Origin: Gautieria morchelliformis
Taxonomy: Eukaryota > Basidiomycota > Agaricomycetes > Gomphales > Gomphaceae
Assembly (NCBI GenBank): GCA_015179125.1
Contig: WHVA01000481.1
Coordinates: 1-64,000, forward strand
Reading direction: 5' to 3'
Length of the DNA: 64,000 nucleotides
The position numbers and the translations under genes were made by a program. Under the pieces are notes generated by a model, which was not told the origin of the DNA, searched no databases, and worked only from the letters and a program-made list of their open reading frames with translations. Shown here one piece after another: positions 33,999 through 44,997 of the stretch (its first letter is position 1; the number at the start of each line of letters is the position of its first letter).

Positions 33999-36870
33999 AT
34001 GGTGTTGGCAACTCCGTTTATTCTGGCAGCATTCTTGTTATCTGGGACAGTGAGGTGTAAAGATGCATTCATTCATGAGCAACGTCATGTGCCCATTGGC
34101 CAGCCGCTGGCGGTAGCTCATCCTGCGACCCCACTGGTCTGGGGTGACGTATGTGTTCCTGTTTAAAAGCCACTTAAAATCTGAAACTGATTGCATTTTG
34201 TAGATAAATATACTACACACCACTGGTAAGCTTGCACTTTATATATTGTCTTGATACCAACTTGACGTTGAATCAGACTCGCATGGCTGGCTCGCAAGAA
34301 GACGGCTCCGGAACCTAACTACAGGTATCCACGTACACCCTCACTGGGATCTATCCGTCAATAGCCAACCTTGACATTGTTTCTTATTAGCGGTGACTTG
34401 GGAACCTTTTCAAGTTTCGTTACACATATGAAAGCCGAAGCCCAGGTATATGAATCCAGTGTACTTTTGAAGAAGACTCACTGAGTGTACTTAACCCATC
34501 TCCTCTCTTACTGGACTGTAGAGGCTGAATGTGGACCTTCTTCTGGTCGACTCAGGCGATATGCACGACGGCAATGGCATTACTGACGGATTTCCGGCGG
34601 GTGACGTCAACGGACATGAAGTGAAATCCATACTTGCTCTCGTCACCTGGGTTCCAACTGATGCGCTATCATGAGGCATTGAAAATATTTACACAACTTC
34701 CTTACGATGTCCTCGCTATTGGAAAGTACGTTATGAGCCAGTATTCCGTTATCGGTACTTACCTTATCTAGCCATGAGCTGTACAAATATGGCGTTGCGT
34801 ACGACGTGTAAGCCAGTCGCTCACAGGTAAACCTGAGTCGTTGATTTAACTCTGTGGACAAAAGGTACAAGAACTTTGCTCCTAAATGGAGCGGACGTTA
34901 TTTGACGTCGAATGTCAACATTACTATTGGAAATGGAAATAATGGAAGCACCAGTGTCTCGCTTGGTGGTATGTTTTGACCATTCTTCGATTGCTTTTGT
35001 ATTCACACCCGCTTCATAGCAAGGTATGCACAGTTTAAGACCAGGCTGTAAGAAACCACTTTTTGCTTGGATCTCACTGTAATAACTCTTATCAGCGGTC
35101 GATCGGTCACCGCGCTTGGTGTTCTGTTCGATTTTACGATGAACAGTGCAAATACCACGGTGCAGCCTGTCGGTGATATGGTCAAAGAGAACTGGGTACG
35201 CGTCTCACCGTAGTGAATTACCACTCTTTGATTTCAACTATTCATAGTTCAAAGAAGCGATTTCAGATGAGCCTGACATTTTCCTGTTGGTGGGGTATGA
35301 TAACTTCTCATGCGCCCGGCGGGCCTTTCCATTCAACGCACGTTGCTAGACACATGCCTCTCCAGAACAACAAATGGCCAGTTGTATTCAGTGCTATCCG
35401 TGCCGTCCATCCTCAAACACCTATTTTAATATTTGGAGGTCAGTTGTCAAAGTGACCAACCCATGTACATTGCTGAAACCGCATTAGGACATGCTCATAT
35501 TCGTGACTGCGGTAGCTCTTCATGCCATCTAATCATTATTGGAATGAAATTTATTCTCGTGTGGGTAGTCCAACTGGATGGGCGATCCATGTCACTAGCT
35601 AGCGGTCGTTACATGGAGACCATTGGTGCGTCATATGCTTTCCAATGGTTTCTGGATTTACCAAACCTAAATCGCACACAGGGTGGATGAGTAACTAATT
35701 CACGCAAGGTTTCTTAATTGCTCCTCACAATATGCCCTAGGCGCAAAACTTGATAAGGCGGGAAGCACAGACGAGATTGCTTTTAGCCGACGGTACCTGG
35801 ACGCGAACCAAGTCACCTACTCCGTAGGCACATATTTTACCGCCTTGGGTTTAATGTTGGCTCATTTTCGCACAGTACCACACGGGGAAAACTGGCGAGG
35901 AATTCCATACTGCTCGGGGACAAAGCATCACCACCAGCGTGCAAGCGCTTTCTCATCGGTTCAACCTTTCATATCAGTATGGCATTTCTCCAAGCGATTA
36001 TTTCCTAGATAGGTATGGTTCGCGAAGCTCATGGCTGAAGACAAGGTCTCTGAATAACCCCCTCCCCCCCAGAGTACCAGCTTCATCACCTCAATCCCTG
36101 CTATCACTCGTCATTTCACAAGTCTGTCCGCCTGCATTGTTTTATCATGACTTACTTATGATCAGTTATTAGGTTCTCCCTACGATCTTGTCAGTCTCCA
36201 ATCCTCGGGCGTCTATCCCAAGAATGATAGTCACAAATTCAGGAGCATTACGCTTCGATTTGCACGCAGGATCGTTCACACGCAACGACCAGTTTATTGT
36301 GTCGCCATTTACTGACACCTTTGAGTATCTGGATAACGTACCGTCAAGCGTGGCGAATAAGATTCTAGACGAGCTGAACCGTTCAGGGCTTCCGGCACGT
36401 CGAAAGCGAGACTTAGAAGATGATTTTGAAGCGCTTGAGCTACTTAATCAAGGCAATCCGTCCGCCGTGTACAAGAAATGGATGTGGGACCAGTGGGACC
36501 AGTGGAATATGGAGCATCGAGATCCGACCAATTTGACCCTGGGATACGTCACCAAGGACGTGAGTGATTATTCGCACATTTAATGACAGACGTAATGTGA
36601 TCCGGTCAGGCTTGTCCGGGTGCTGGAGACGACGTCATACATGCGCCTCTGCCGCACTATTCCAACCAGCCATTCATAGGCTCTCCTCCTGGGCAGAGCG
36701 ATGCTTTTGACCTTGTCTTTGGAGGGTTCATCCGCGACTCTGTCATACGTATGGTCAATACACTCAACGCGGGTTCGAGACCGAACGTGACAGACGCGAA
36801 CATTCAGCCTTACAGTGAAATGACGACGAGTGAAGCATTCGGTTTATTTGCAAGTATAATGTGGAACTAA
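33999..36870 (+). CDS. Secreted metallophosphatase / 5'-nucleotidase-like (YHR202W type)
   Basis: A many-intron gene. Exon 1 begins with a signal peptide (MVLATPFILAAFLLSGTVRC). Metallophosphoesterase motifs follow across exons: INILHTTD with SHGW, LLLVDSGDMHDGNG, DVLAIGNHELYKYG, FLLVGHMPLQN and ILIFGGH-HIRD, the two-metal site of the 5'-nucleotidase superfamily. The C-terminal part matches fungal YHR202W-like proteins (VTNSGALRFDLHAGSFTRNDQ, VSPFTDTFEYLDNVP, LTLGYVTKD, then CPGAGDD), ending MWN. A single-base gap seems to exist near 34293, where DSHGWLA and KTAPEPNYSGD lie in different frames with no intron between, so the gene may be damaged or the sequence may carry an error. It stands in tandem with MRE11 but is unrelated in function. 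Confidence 0.8.
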
Positions 36871-37028
36871 GTAGAAGTGGCTACTTATTCTTTACTGATT
36901 GGACTAGAGACTTTGCACGCTTTATTTTCTTAGCTATAAACGTGATTTTCTTGGGCAAGCGTGTACTGAGGGATGCGCAGTCAAGCTTGCTGTACCTGGG
37001 TGTATGGTTTGACGAGGATAAGCATCAC

Positions 37029-37071
37029 AACAGGACGCGTTGAGGTACCACAGACGCCCACAGTGCCTCAT
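37029..37071 (+). repeat. 43-bp segment identical, in reverse, to 30611-30653
   Basis: Perfect inverted match across 6.4 kb, at the upstream edge of the tail ORF of gypsy B2. Homology ends abruptly on both sides. Confidence 0.9.
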
Positions 37072-37845
37072 CTGTCGCGCGCGCGCGTTTCTCTTCCTTT
37101 CCCTATCATCTTGCTGCGGTATCACCTGCGTGTGGTGCAGGACACGCTCCTTGGGCTGTAGTATAGCCCATGGTCGTCGTAGCAAGGCGACCCCAGGAAA
37201 GGGTCAGGCGAGTACCGTGGGCAAGAAGTGGGCGAGGAGCGAGGACACCGAGGACGGGCCGAGGCCGAGGAAAGAGGCCAAGGTTCGGGACGAGGCTGCA
37301 GAGGACGGCGACTCAAGTGACTGGGTCGAGCGGACCCTTGAGACGAGGGTGGAGCGGATGGAAGCGAGGTTGAGCGAGGAGAAGGGTAAGGGGTCAGAGG
37401 GAGCGAGGCAGAGTGAGGAGAAGGGTAAGGGGTCAGAGGGAGTGAGGCATAGTGAGGGGAAGGAAGCCGAGGTGGAGGAAACCGAGGTGGAAGGTCGGAG
37501 GGCAAAGAAGGACAAGAAGACGAAAAGGTCGGAGCGAAGTGCGGAGATGAGGGAGTTGATCGCGGCGGTGAGGGACGTGGGACAGAAGGTTGGCAAGGTT
37601 GGGGAAAGGGTGTGTGAGTTGTTGGGGGAGTTTAGGGTGGCGAATGATAGGATGAACTGGGCGGATGTGGAGTTCATGAGGATAAGGAGGAGGCGGAATT
37701 ACTTGAAGCGGATGCAGGGGGCGAGAGACTTGGCGGATTATGGGAGACATGGGGGTCTGGTGGAGTGAAGTAGCAGTAGTAATGAGGAGGAGTCGGGCGA
37801 AGATAGCGAGGAGAGCGCGGAAGAGGATGCGAGGATATTAGAGTA
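37040..37845 (+). pseudogene. Antisense tail ORF of gypsy B2 (Cys-cluster, acidic/coiled-coil protein)
   Basis: It runs on the plus strand, convergent with the minus-strand B2 pol; the stops are about 120 bp apart. The N-terminal part has CLIC and then CVWCRTRSLGC (CX2CX6C), echoing half of the Zn2Cys6-like cluster of the gypsy C tail ORF. A charged region with a duplicated 13-residue unit follows (SEEKGKGSEGARQ), then a helical heptad-like part (MRELIAAVRDVGQKVGKVGERV). A TGA at 37766-37768 ends the frame, but the same frame continues with serines and a clearly selected acidic tail (EEESGEDSEESAEED) to a TAA at 37843-37845, so the TGA looks like a late lesion. The true start is unclear and may lie in an upstream exon. 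No 3' LTR of B2 is found to its left, so the element is truncated near here. Confidence 0.55.
37372..37449 (+). repeat. 39-bp tandem duplication in the tail ORF
   Basis: Two consecutive 39-bp units encode the 13-residue repeat; they differ at three positions. Confidence 0.85.
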
Positions 37846-37963
37846 ATCTACTAATGGAATAATGGAATCTTTTCTTGGTCTTTTATTGATTTTGTGATTC
37901 GATTGTGAGGATTTTTTTTTGTTATCTAACTACTGGGGTCATGGTGGTTAAACTAGGAAATGG

Positions 37964-40236
37964 TCATAGGGCAGTCAAAGGTCCTGGCTTGGCCGGGTAA
38001 GACTCGTGGAAATCGGTGACCAGCTCCGAGGCATGATCAAGCTCGGAAGCGAGGATCCACAAGGTTTCTTCGTCGGTACCTTCGTAACCAGTCCACCTAA
38101 CAAGATACAGCAGTTTGCAGCTCTTCCGTCTATTATTGATCTTCGAGTCGAGGATCTCCAAGACTTCAAACTCAGGCTCGCCGTCGATGACGACTGGGGG
38201 TGGAGGAGGCTGAACTCAGTTCGGGATGGTGTTGGGTGAGGCTGGTTCGAGCATGGATACGTGGAATACTGGATGGACTGAATGCATGTGTTCTGGAAGT
38301 CGAAGGGTGAAGGAGTGAGTACCCGCTCGGGAAATGATCTCAAAAGGACCCAAAAACTTCTCGGTGAGCTTCTTGGTAGGCCGAGTTGTTCGGAAGTACT
38401 GTGCCTTTACAAAGGCGAGGGATCCTATTTGGAAAGCAGGAGCGGGTTTGCGGCGAACATCGGCTGAGGCTTGGTAGGTCTTCTGAGCCTCGAGGATGGC
38501 GCGGCGAAGTTCCTGGTGTAGCTCGTCCAGGTCAACCACGAAGTCTCGAGCTCGTGCTGAGGCGAGGTCGCGCTTGGGGTGGACTGCGAGGTTCAGGTGG
38601 TAACCCTTATTAGCAAAGAATGGGGATATGCCGGTGGTTGCGCTAGGTGCATTGTTGTAAGCGAACTCGGCGAGGGGAAGGAGTGAAGCCCAATTGGACT
38701 GTTGATAGTTGCAGTATATCCTGAGGTACTGTTCCAAGGTCTGGTTAGCACACTCGGTTTGACCGTCACCCTCGGGATGATATCCCGAGGTAAAATGCAA
38801 CCGCATGTCCAAGGCTTTCCCTAGAGAACGCCAGAAGTGCGAGACGAACTCGGAACCCCTGTCCGAGGTGACGTGCGAGGGGACTCCATGCTTGGAAAAG
38901 ACATGAAGGACGAAGAGGTGAGCGAGCTCTTGCGAGGTTATCTTGTCGGTGGTTGGAATGAAGATAATCTGCTTAGTGAAGCGGTCAACAACCACTAGTA
39001 TGGAGGTGAACTCGGATGAAGGGGGAAGCTGCTCAATGAAATCCATAGAGATGGAATTCCAAGGCTTCTCGGGAACGGGAAGTTGTTTGAGGAGACCATA
39101 GGGCTTGTGACGTTGCGGCTTGCTTCGCATACAAGTGGTACACGTCTTGCAATACTCCTTGACAAAGGATCTAATCCTTGGCCAAGTGTAATCTCATCGG
39201 ATCAGCTCCAAGGTCTTGTTGACCCCGAAGTGTCCCGAGAGAATGTGATCGTGCTTGTATTGCAGGATGCGAAGTCGAAGGTCTTGGGCCGCTGGAACAT
39301 AGGTTCAGTTGTCAAGCTTGAGAAAACCCTCGGGGTCTGTGGTCCACCTTGGGTTATTAACCAAGCCGAGGTGCAACTTGGCTATGGGGTCCGAGGGGAG
39401 GTTCGTTAGTATGTCAGCTTGGATCTGCTCAGTATCAAGCATCGAAGCGGCTCGGAGTATGACGGGAGTGAGGTTAGTAGCTCTAAGGGACGATGCCAGC
39501 TGGTGTTGAGTAAACACTGGCCGTAGGTTCTGGGGGTTTATGGTGGCATAGTCGCTATTCCCCTCTTTAAGGTAGACGTCCCATCGTCTAGTGAGAGAGT
39601 CAGGCTTCGTTCCGAGGTGACCAGGTCGAAAACGGATGGCGAGGTTGAATTGGGAAAGGTATTCTGACCACCGAGCTTGTTGACGGGTCAAGAGCTTCGT
39701 TGTTGAAAAGTATTTGAGGTTCTTGTGATCGGTGATAACGTCGACAGGGTCGCCAGAGCCCTCGAGGTAGTGTCACCAGCGTTGAAACACTTCAAAAATT
39801 GCTAGGAGCTCCTTGTCATGAACATTGTAGTTGAGCTCGGTAGAGGTGAATGTGCGGGAGTGGAAAGCGACGGGATGAAGTTCACCTTCCAAGGTTCACA
39901 GTGATAAGATTGCCGCTAAGGCATAATCTGAAGCATCAGTCTCTACGATTAGTGGAAGGTCAGGAATCCAGTGGGTAAGGATAGGAGCGGTAGTGAACAC
40001 CTTCTTCAACAAGTTGAAGGCCTGCCGACAATCCTCGGAAAGGTTCCAAGGGGTACCCTTGCGGGTGAGTCGGGTGAGAGGAATGGTGATGTCGGAGTAG
40101 TTGTGAATGAAACGTCGGTAGAAGTTGGAGAAACCGAGGAAGGACTGGATGTCGCGAACTTTGCGAGGTTCAGGCCAGTCTTGAATGACCTTTACCTTGT
40201 TGTCCGCCATAGTGAGGCCCTCGGGAGAGAGTATGT
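37964..40236 (-). pseudogene. Gypsy B2 pol, distal part (RT end, RNase H, integrase, chromodomain)
   Basis: It continues the RT frame after copia A (TMADNKVKVIQDWPEPRKVRD, thumb and connection). RNase H starts ETDASDYALAAILS. Stops follow at 39896-39898, 39773-39775, 39305-39307 and 39194-39196; at each, gypsy B1 has CGA. The integrase is open from about 39130 (MRSKPQRHKPYGLLKQLP, MDFIEQLP, SDRGSEFVSHFW, GQTECANQTLEQY) to about 38216, with a frame change near NTIPN, then the chromodomain (EILDSKINNRRKSCKLLYLVRWTGYEG). The integrase box reads QTECAN where the family has QTERAN; the catalytic Glu is kept. Confidence 0.9.
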
Positions 40237-40734
40237 TGTAGAGGACAGGAATTATAGGCAGTAGGTATGGACTTGTTATTCAAAAGAATAGACTAGAAAT
40301 CAATTCACTCTCTCAGTGAATTTAGTGGTCACTATAAATATATTATACACTACCTAGAAATCAATTCACTACAGAACATTTCTAGGTTAATAAATGCAAA
40401 GACTACTAGACTAATTTACTTGCCTCTCTCAGTGAATTTAGTGGTCACTGAGAGAGGGGGAAATGTGTTCCACTGCGCATGTACTACTACCCGGCCCTTT
40501 AGCGCCCAAGGGCTCGCGCGTCGAAGTCATTTCAGACTCCGCTGGGTGCAGCCGCTTGTGAAAGTAGGAATAACAAGATGAAATAGAGAGATAAGAAATG
40601 AGTGGAAAATTTTGAAAATAACCAGAGAAATGGATGCATAATACAAGAGCAATGTGAGAAGAAATTGGAAGGCCACACAACAAATTGGATATATTATGCT
40701 TGATTTTGGTGCAGGAGCATAAATGCACCCAACA
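40237..40734 (-). repeat. Copia A 3' LTR
   Basis: TGTTGGGTGCA…CTCTACA on the minus strand, 498 bp. It contains a hairpin with perfect 13-bp arms (40423-40435 and 40445-40457). At the position of the ATG used in the 5' LTR it reads ATT. The neighbouring purine tract (minus, TTGAGGGGGCG) precedes it. Confidence 0.95.
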
Positions 40735-40747
40735 CGCCCCCTCAAGC

Positions 40748-43700
40748 TTAATATATTCCGATTTGCTCGTTGAGAATCTTCACTCTAGGACTAGGAAGTC
40801 CTTTAGTGAGGATATCTGCCAACATTTGTTCGGTTGGCAAATAAACGAGCTTGGCTTGTTGATTTTTGATTATATCTCGAAGGAAATATAATCGGATGTC
40901 GAAGTGCTTGGTTCTCGTGTGTTGTTGGGTGCCATACGTGATGGCAATGGCTGATTGATTGTCTGAATAAACTTGGATGGGTCTGTTCAGTGGTTGGAAT
41001 ATTTCAAAAATAAAATGGCGCATCCAAAGAGCCTCTTTGCCCGCATGGGTCAGGGCGACGAATTCGGCTTCAGTTGATGAGAGGGCTACTATCGACTGTT
41101 TCTGGCAACTCCATGAAACAGTGCCTCCATCAATCTGAAATAAGTATGCCGAATACGAACGCCTATGACTCTGTGAACCCCAATCCGCATCTGAATACCC
41201 CATCAAGCCGTCTTGATTTCTTCCAAGTGTGAGCTTGTAATGCTTCGTGCCTTTCAAATATTTGAAGACACGTTTGACTGCATTCCAGTGTGTGCCACCT
41301 GGATTTTCAAGGAATTGCGAGAGTAATGACACCGCAAATGCAATGTCAGGTCGAGTGGCTACAGCCGCCCACATCAGTGATCCTATAGCTTGCCTGTATG
41401 GAAACTTCGACATGGCTTTCTTGCCTCTCTCTGTAGAAGGACATTGGTCTTTAGATAATTTTACGGCTGGATCAAGAGGCGTAGCATAAGTCTTTGCATC
41501 TTCGAGATTAAATTTTTTGATGATCTTCTCGATGTATGCAGGTTGTGAAATTGCAATAGTTTTCTTCTGCCAGTCTCTTTCGATTTTGAGATTCAATAGC
41601 CAATGAATCTCGCCTAGATCTTTCATACTGAAGACCTGAGCAAGATCTCGTTTGACTTCGTCCAGGACTGATTGATTCTCAGCTGTGATGGTAAGGTCGT
41701 CCACAGCTGTTGCAATGATCACATGCCCCTTTCCGCCACGTCTATAAAATACAGCCCCATCTGTGGCTGACGTAGTGAATCCTAACTTGTGGAATTCACC
41801 ACTTAGACGTTTATACCATTCTCTTCCAGATTGCTTGAGGCCGTAGAGTGCTTTCTTCAAAAGTAGCACTTCGCCTTTGTCTCCAGACTCATATCCATAC
41901 GGCTGCTTCATGTAAATAGGTTCGGGCAACGTAGCATTGAGGTATGCATAGTCTACGTCCATTTGATGGATAGGCCAGTCATTCCTAGCAGCGATGGCGC
42001 ATATGATCCGTAGGGAGGATAACCGAGCAACAGGTGAGTATGTCTCATCATAGTCGACTCCAAACTTCTGTGTGAAGCCTTGGGCGACCATTCTCGATTT
42101 AGGTACTATTGGTTTCCCTTCTGGATTACGCTTCCAAAGGTAGACCCATTTATTACCGACAATATTGGCTCCAGGAGGTGGTTTGGCTCGTTCCCACACT
42201 CCCTTGTCGATTAGGGCCTCATACTCTTTGTCCATTGATTTCTTCCATATAGGATTATTCAGAGCTTCGTCTGCATTGCTAGGTTCAATTTGACTCAAAT
42301 CCGGCGCCTTGTTATTGTTTTGACCGTCGGTTAGAAACGCACTGATGGCACACTCATAGCTACTGATGCCATCAATCTCGGAGGATAATTCTTGGTCGAA
42401 TAAAACTTCTTTATGGTCCTCAACGTCCTCGTAAGCTAGCGTAGTCATATGTGCGCCAGCTTGTCTCTGGGTTTGAGATCTTGTTACGGGACCTGATGGG
42501 GCCGGCTGCACTTGTTGTTGACGGATCCTTTCGCTTCTCCTTATCGGTTCAGCTTCTCTAGGTCTGTCATCAACTCCCTGAATAGGTTGCAGCTTTTCAA
42601 GATATTCCTCTGGTGCACTTTCATCAATTTCTTCGATCTTTGCCTCTTCGCTGACTAAGCGACCGGGCACAGGCACTGATGCCGGAATGGCCTTCTTCTC
42701 TTCTTTAGACGTAGGTAGCTTGGATTCCTCAATAGAAATGATTGGGACCTTTCCCTTCTTCATCTCTGAATCAAACACAACATTCCGCTCGACAGAAACT
42801 TTGTGCGAGTCAGGCCAATAAACATAATGACCATGGCTCTGCGCAGAAATTCCTATCCACCGAGCTCTCTTGGCACGAGCTGCCAATTTATCTCCCTGAG
42901 TGATTTTAACGTAAATTTCAGTTCCCCACGCGTGAATGTCTTTGAGATTCGGTTTTTCATGGTGAATCATCTCGTAGGGCGTTTTATCTGGTAGAGCTCT
43001 TGTATGCGTCCTGTTCCTAAGATAATTGGCATGCTGTATCGCATAGCCCCATAATATCTTAGGAAGGCCTGATTCTAGCAGCATGGCACGAGTTCTCTCA
43101 GTGAGAGTTCGGTTCAGGCGTTCCGCAACACCATTGGACTCTGGTGTGTCGTGTACCGTCAACTGATGCTTCGTGCCTTGTTTGGCTAGATGCTGTTCGA
43201 ATTCAGAGCTCGTATACTCGCCCCCTCGATCAGAAACAAGTGCCTTGATGTGCACATTTCTCTGACGAAGCATTAAAGCCTCGTAGAGCTTGTACTTTGA
43301 GAATGCTTCTGATTTGTTCGCCATGAGATAGATCACCGATTCTCTTGAGTAATCATCGATAAAGGAGACATAATATGACTTCTTATCGATCGTGAGGTGT
43401 CTTGCAGGTCCCCAGACATCAGAATAAATTCTGTCACCGAATTTTGATGTTCGGTCTCTGGGTTCTCGAGGAAGAGGTTTGCGCGCAATCTTGGCCTGAA
43501 TACACGCATCACAGACAATTCTATCGCCTGTGGAGCTCAGTTCAATGCCCAATATCATGCCATGATTTAATAGATGTTGTAGGGACTTCTGCGAGATGTG
43601 CCCCATCTTTTGATGAATTTCCATGGCAGATAAACACATATGGGCTTGAGCACTTGGTGACTGGAGGTCTAGTCGATATAAGCCATTGACTTTCGGTGCT

Positions 43701-44992
43701 TGCATCAATACTTTTCCAGCAGCATTAGATATTGTGCATTTCTGGCCACCGAGTCGAATGTCGTAGCCAGCATCATCGCACCGACCGATCGAGACGAGGG
43801 TAGCAGCAATTTTAGGTGCATAGTATGTATCTTGCAACGTGACTTCTACTGTTCTATCTCCAACCTTATTGGATAATACGAGCAGTCCTGAGCCGAAGGC
43901 ATCAAAGGTACCTTTGTTGGCTGCTCGGATAGTCCTCGGCTGTGAGAATTGACAGTAGTTCCTCAATAAATTTTTGTGAGGAGTCATATGCGATGTCGTT
44001 CCGGTGTCGAGTATAACTATAACTCCTGAGGATGTGCTCAAATTGAAATTAGAGCACTCGTCGAAATTGGTGAAGGCAAGATGCCCATCACCACTTTCCT
44101 CAGAAGTAGACTCTTCTTCGGCAACATTCGCTTTTGCTTTACCCTTCTTCTTCTTCTTGCCTTTGGCTTTCTTCTTCTGACGTGGTCCTTGACCTTCTTT
44201 ACCACCTCCTTTAGCCCAGCAATTTTCGATGGAATGTCCAGGCTTTTTGCAGTTGGTGCATACATGCGCCTTCTGCCCCTTCTGGTCCTTCTTAGTAGAT
44301 GAACCAATAAACACCTGCTCTTCTTGCGGGAGTGTTTTCTTCCTGTCATACTGAGCCTTTAGTACCCTAATAATATTATCAGGGACCAATGGCATCCCGC
44401 ATTCTTCAAGCGAAGTGGTAAGGGCGTTCATGACTGCCTCATAGGATGGTGGAAGTGATGCAAGGATGATGTCCATGAATTCTTCTTCGGAAACTCTGGC
44501 TCCCATCTCATTAAGACGAGCATATAGGTCTTGGGCCTTGTCCAAATGATCTCTCAAGTCTCCATCCTCAGGACATCTCATACTGCGGAGTTGTCTCTGC
44601 AGGCTGGTGAGGACCATCTTGGGCTTTTTGGTCATTTCATTGACCAGTGCATCCCAAGTCTCTTTTGCTGTCTTCTGCTTCTGCAGCATCAGGGCTAATG
44701 ACTCTGACACTGAGACGATGATTTGGGTCTTGGCTTGTCCTTCTCTAGCAAGGTATCTCTCCAGCTTCTCCTCGGCCTTATCCATCTGAGTTTCCTCAGC
44801 TTCTGTTAGAATATGGCCTGGGGGCATGACTGGAGGATCAGGAGGTCGAGTGACTCTCCCTTCTACATGCTTGAGTAGATTTTTGGACTCGAAATAGCTG
44901 ATGAGAGTAGCTCGCCACAATGGCCAATTACTTCCATCAGTAGCAAGCTTCTCAACACCCAATAGCTTCTCAGAAGTGTCTCCGGGGCCCAT
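40748..44992 (-). CDS. Copia A gag-pol polyprotein
   Basis: A single frame; the preferred start is the ATG at 44992 inside the primer-binding site (1414 residues), though the frame is open from an ATG at 45013 in the LTR. Domains by approximate residue of the longer form: UBN2-type gag 15-230; CCHC knuckle CTNCKKPGHSIENC near 251; Lys-rich linker; aspartic protease ILDTGTTSHM near 335; integrase zinc finger (HQKMGH, CDACIQAK) near 470-510; DDE core with YSDVWGP, SDRGGEY and NGVAERLNRTL; RT with QMDVDYAYLN, LYGLKQSGREWYK and AVDDLT; RNase H with GYSDADW, SSTEAEF, YSDNQSAIAI, ending LADILTKGLPSPR. All catalytic residues are visible and there is no frameshift. This makes it a candidate autonomous element. 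Confidence 0.95.
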   Translation of the reverse strand: MGPGDTSEKLLGVEKLATDGSNWPLWRATLISYFESKNLLKHVEGRVTRPPDPPVMPPGHILTEAEETQMDKAEEKLERYLAREGQAKTQIIVSVSESLALMLQKQKTAKETWDALVNEMTKKPKMVLTSLQRQLRSMRCPEDGDLRDHLDKAQDLYARLNEMGARVSEEEFMDIILASLPPSYEAVMNALTTSLEECGMPLVPDNIIRVLKAQYDRKKTLPQEEQVFIGSSTKKDQKGQKAHVCTNCKKPGHSIENCWAKGGGKEGQGPRQKKKAKGKKKKKGKAKANVAEEESTSEESGDGHLAFTNFDECSNFNLSTSSGVIVILDTGTTSHMTPHKNLLRNYCQFSQPRTIRAANKGTFDAFGSGLLVLSNKVGDRTVEVTLQDTYYAPKIAATLVSIGRCDDAGYDIRLGGQKCTISNAAGKVLMQAPKVNGLYRLDLQSPSAQAHMCLSAMEIHQKMGHISQKSLQHLLNHGMILGIELSSTGDRIVCDACIQAKIARKPLPREPRDRTSKFGDRIYSDVWGPARHLTIDKKSYYVSFIDDYSRESVIYLMANKSEAFSKYKLYEALMLRQRNVHIKALVSDRGGEYTSSEFEQHLAKQGTKHQLTVHDTPESNGVAERLNRTLTERTRAMLLESGLPKILWGYAIQHANYLRNRTHTRALPDKTPYEMIHHEKPNLKDIHAWGTEIYVKITQGDKLAARAKRARWIGISAQSHGHYVYWPDSHKVSVERNVVFDSEMKKGKVPIISIEESKLPTSKEEKKAIPASVPVPGRLVSEEAKIEEIDESAPEEYLEKLQPIQGVDDRPREAEPIRRSERIRQQQVQPAPSGPVTRSQTQRQAGAHMTTLAYEDVEDHKEVLFDQELSSEIDGISSYECAISAFLTDGQNNNKAPDLSQIEPSNADEALNNPIWKKSMDKEYEALIDKGVWERAKPPPGANIVGNKWVYLWKRNPEGKPIVPKSRMVAQGFTQKFGVDYDETYSPVARLSSLRIICAIAARNDWPIHQMDVDYAYLNATLPEPIYMKQPYGYESGDKGEVLLLKKALYGLKQSGREWYKRLSGEFHKLGFTTSATDGAVFYRRGGKGHVIIATAVDDLTITAENQSVLDEVKRDLAQVFSMKDLGEIHWLLNLKIERDWQKKTIAISQPAYIEKIIKKFNLEDAKTYATPLDPAVKLSKDQCPSTERGKKAMSKFPYRQAIGSLMWAAVATRPDIAFAVSLLSQFLENPGGTHWNAVKRVFKYLKGTKHYKLTLGRNQDGLMGYSDADWGSQSHRRSYSAYLFQIDGGTVSWSCQKQSIVALSSTEAEFVALTHAGKEALWMRHFIFEIFQPLNRPIQVYSDNQSAIAITYGTQQHTRTKHFDIRLYFLRDIIKNQQAKLVYLPTEQMLADILTKGLPSPRVKILNEQIGIY

Positions 44993-44997
44993 AACCC
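44985..44997 (-). promoter_or_regulatory. Copia A primer-binding site containing the gag ATG
   Basis: The minus strand GGGTTATGGGCCC abuts the LTR with no spacer. It is complementary to the initiator tRNA-Met anticodon arm, as in Drosophila copia, and its ATG opens gag. Confidence 0.8.

Noticed and set aside
37122..37750. Long Ser/Pro/Leu-rich minus-strand frames under the B2 tail ORF
   Set aside because: Mirror images of the Glu/Lys/Arg-rich coding strand. The acidic tail and Cys pattern support the plus strand.
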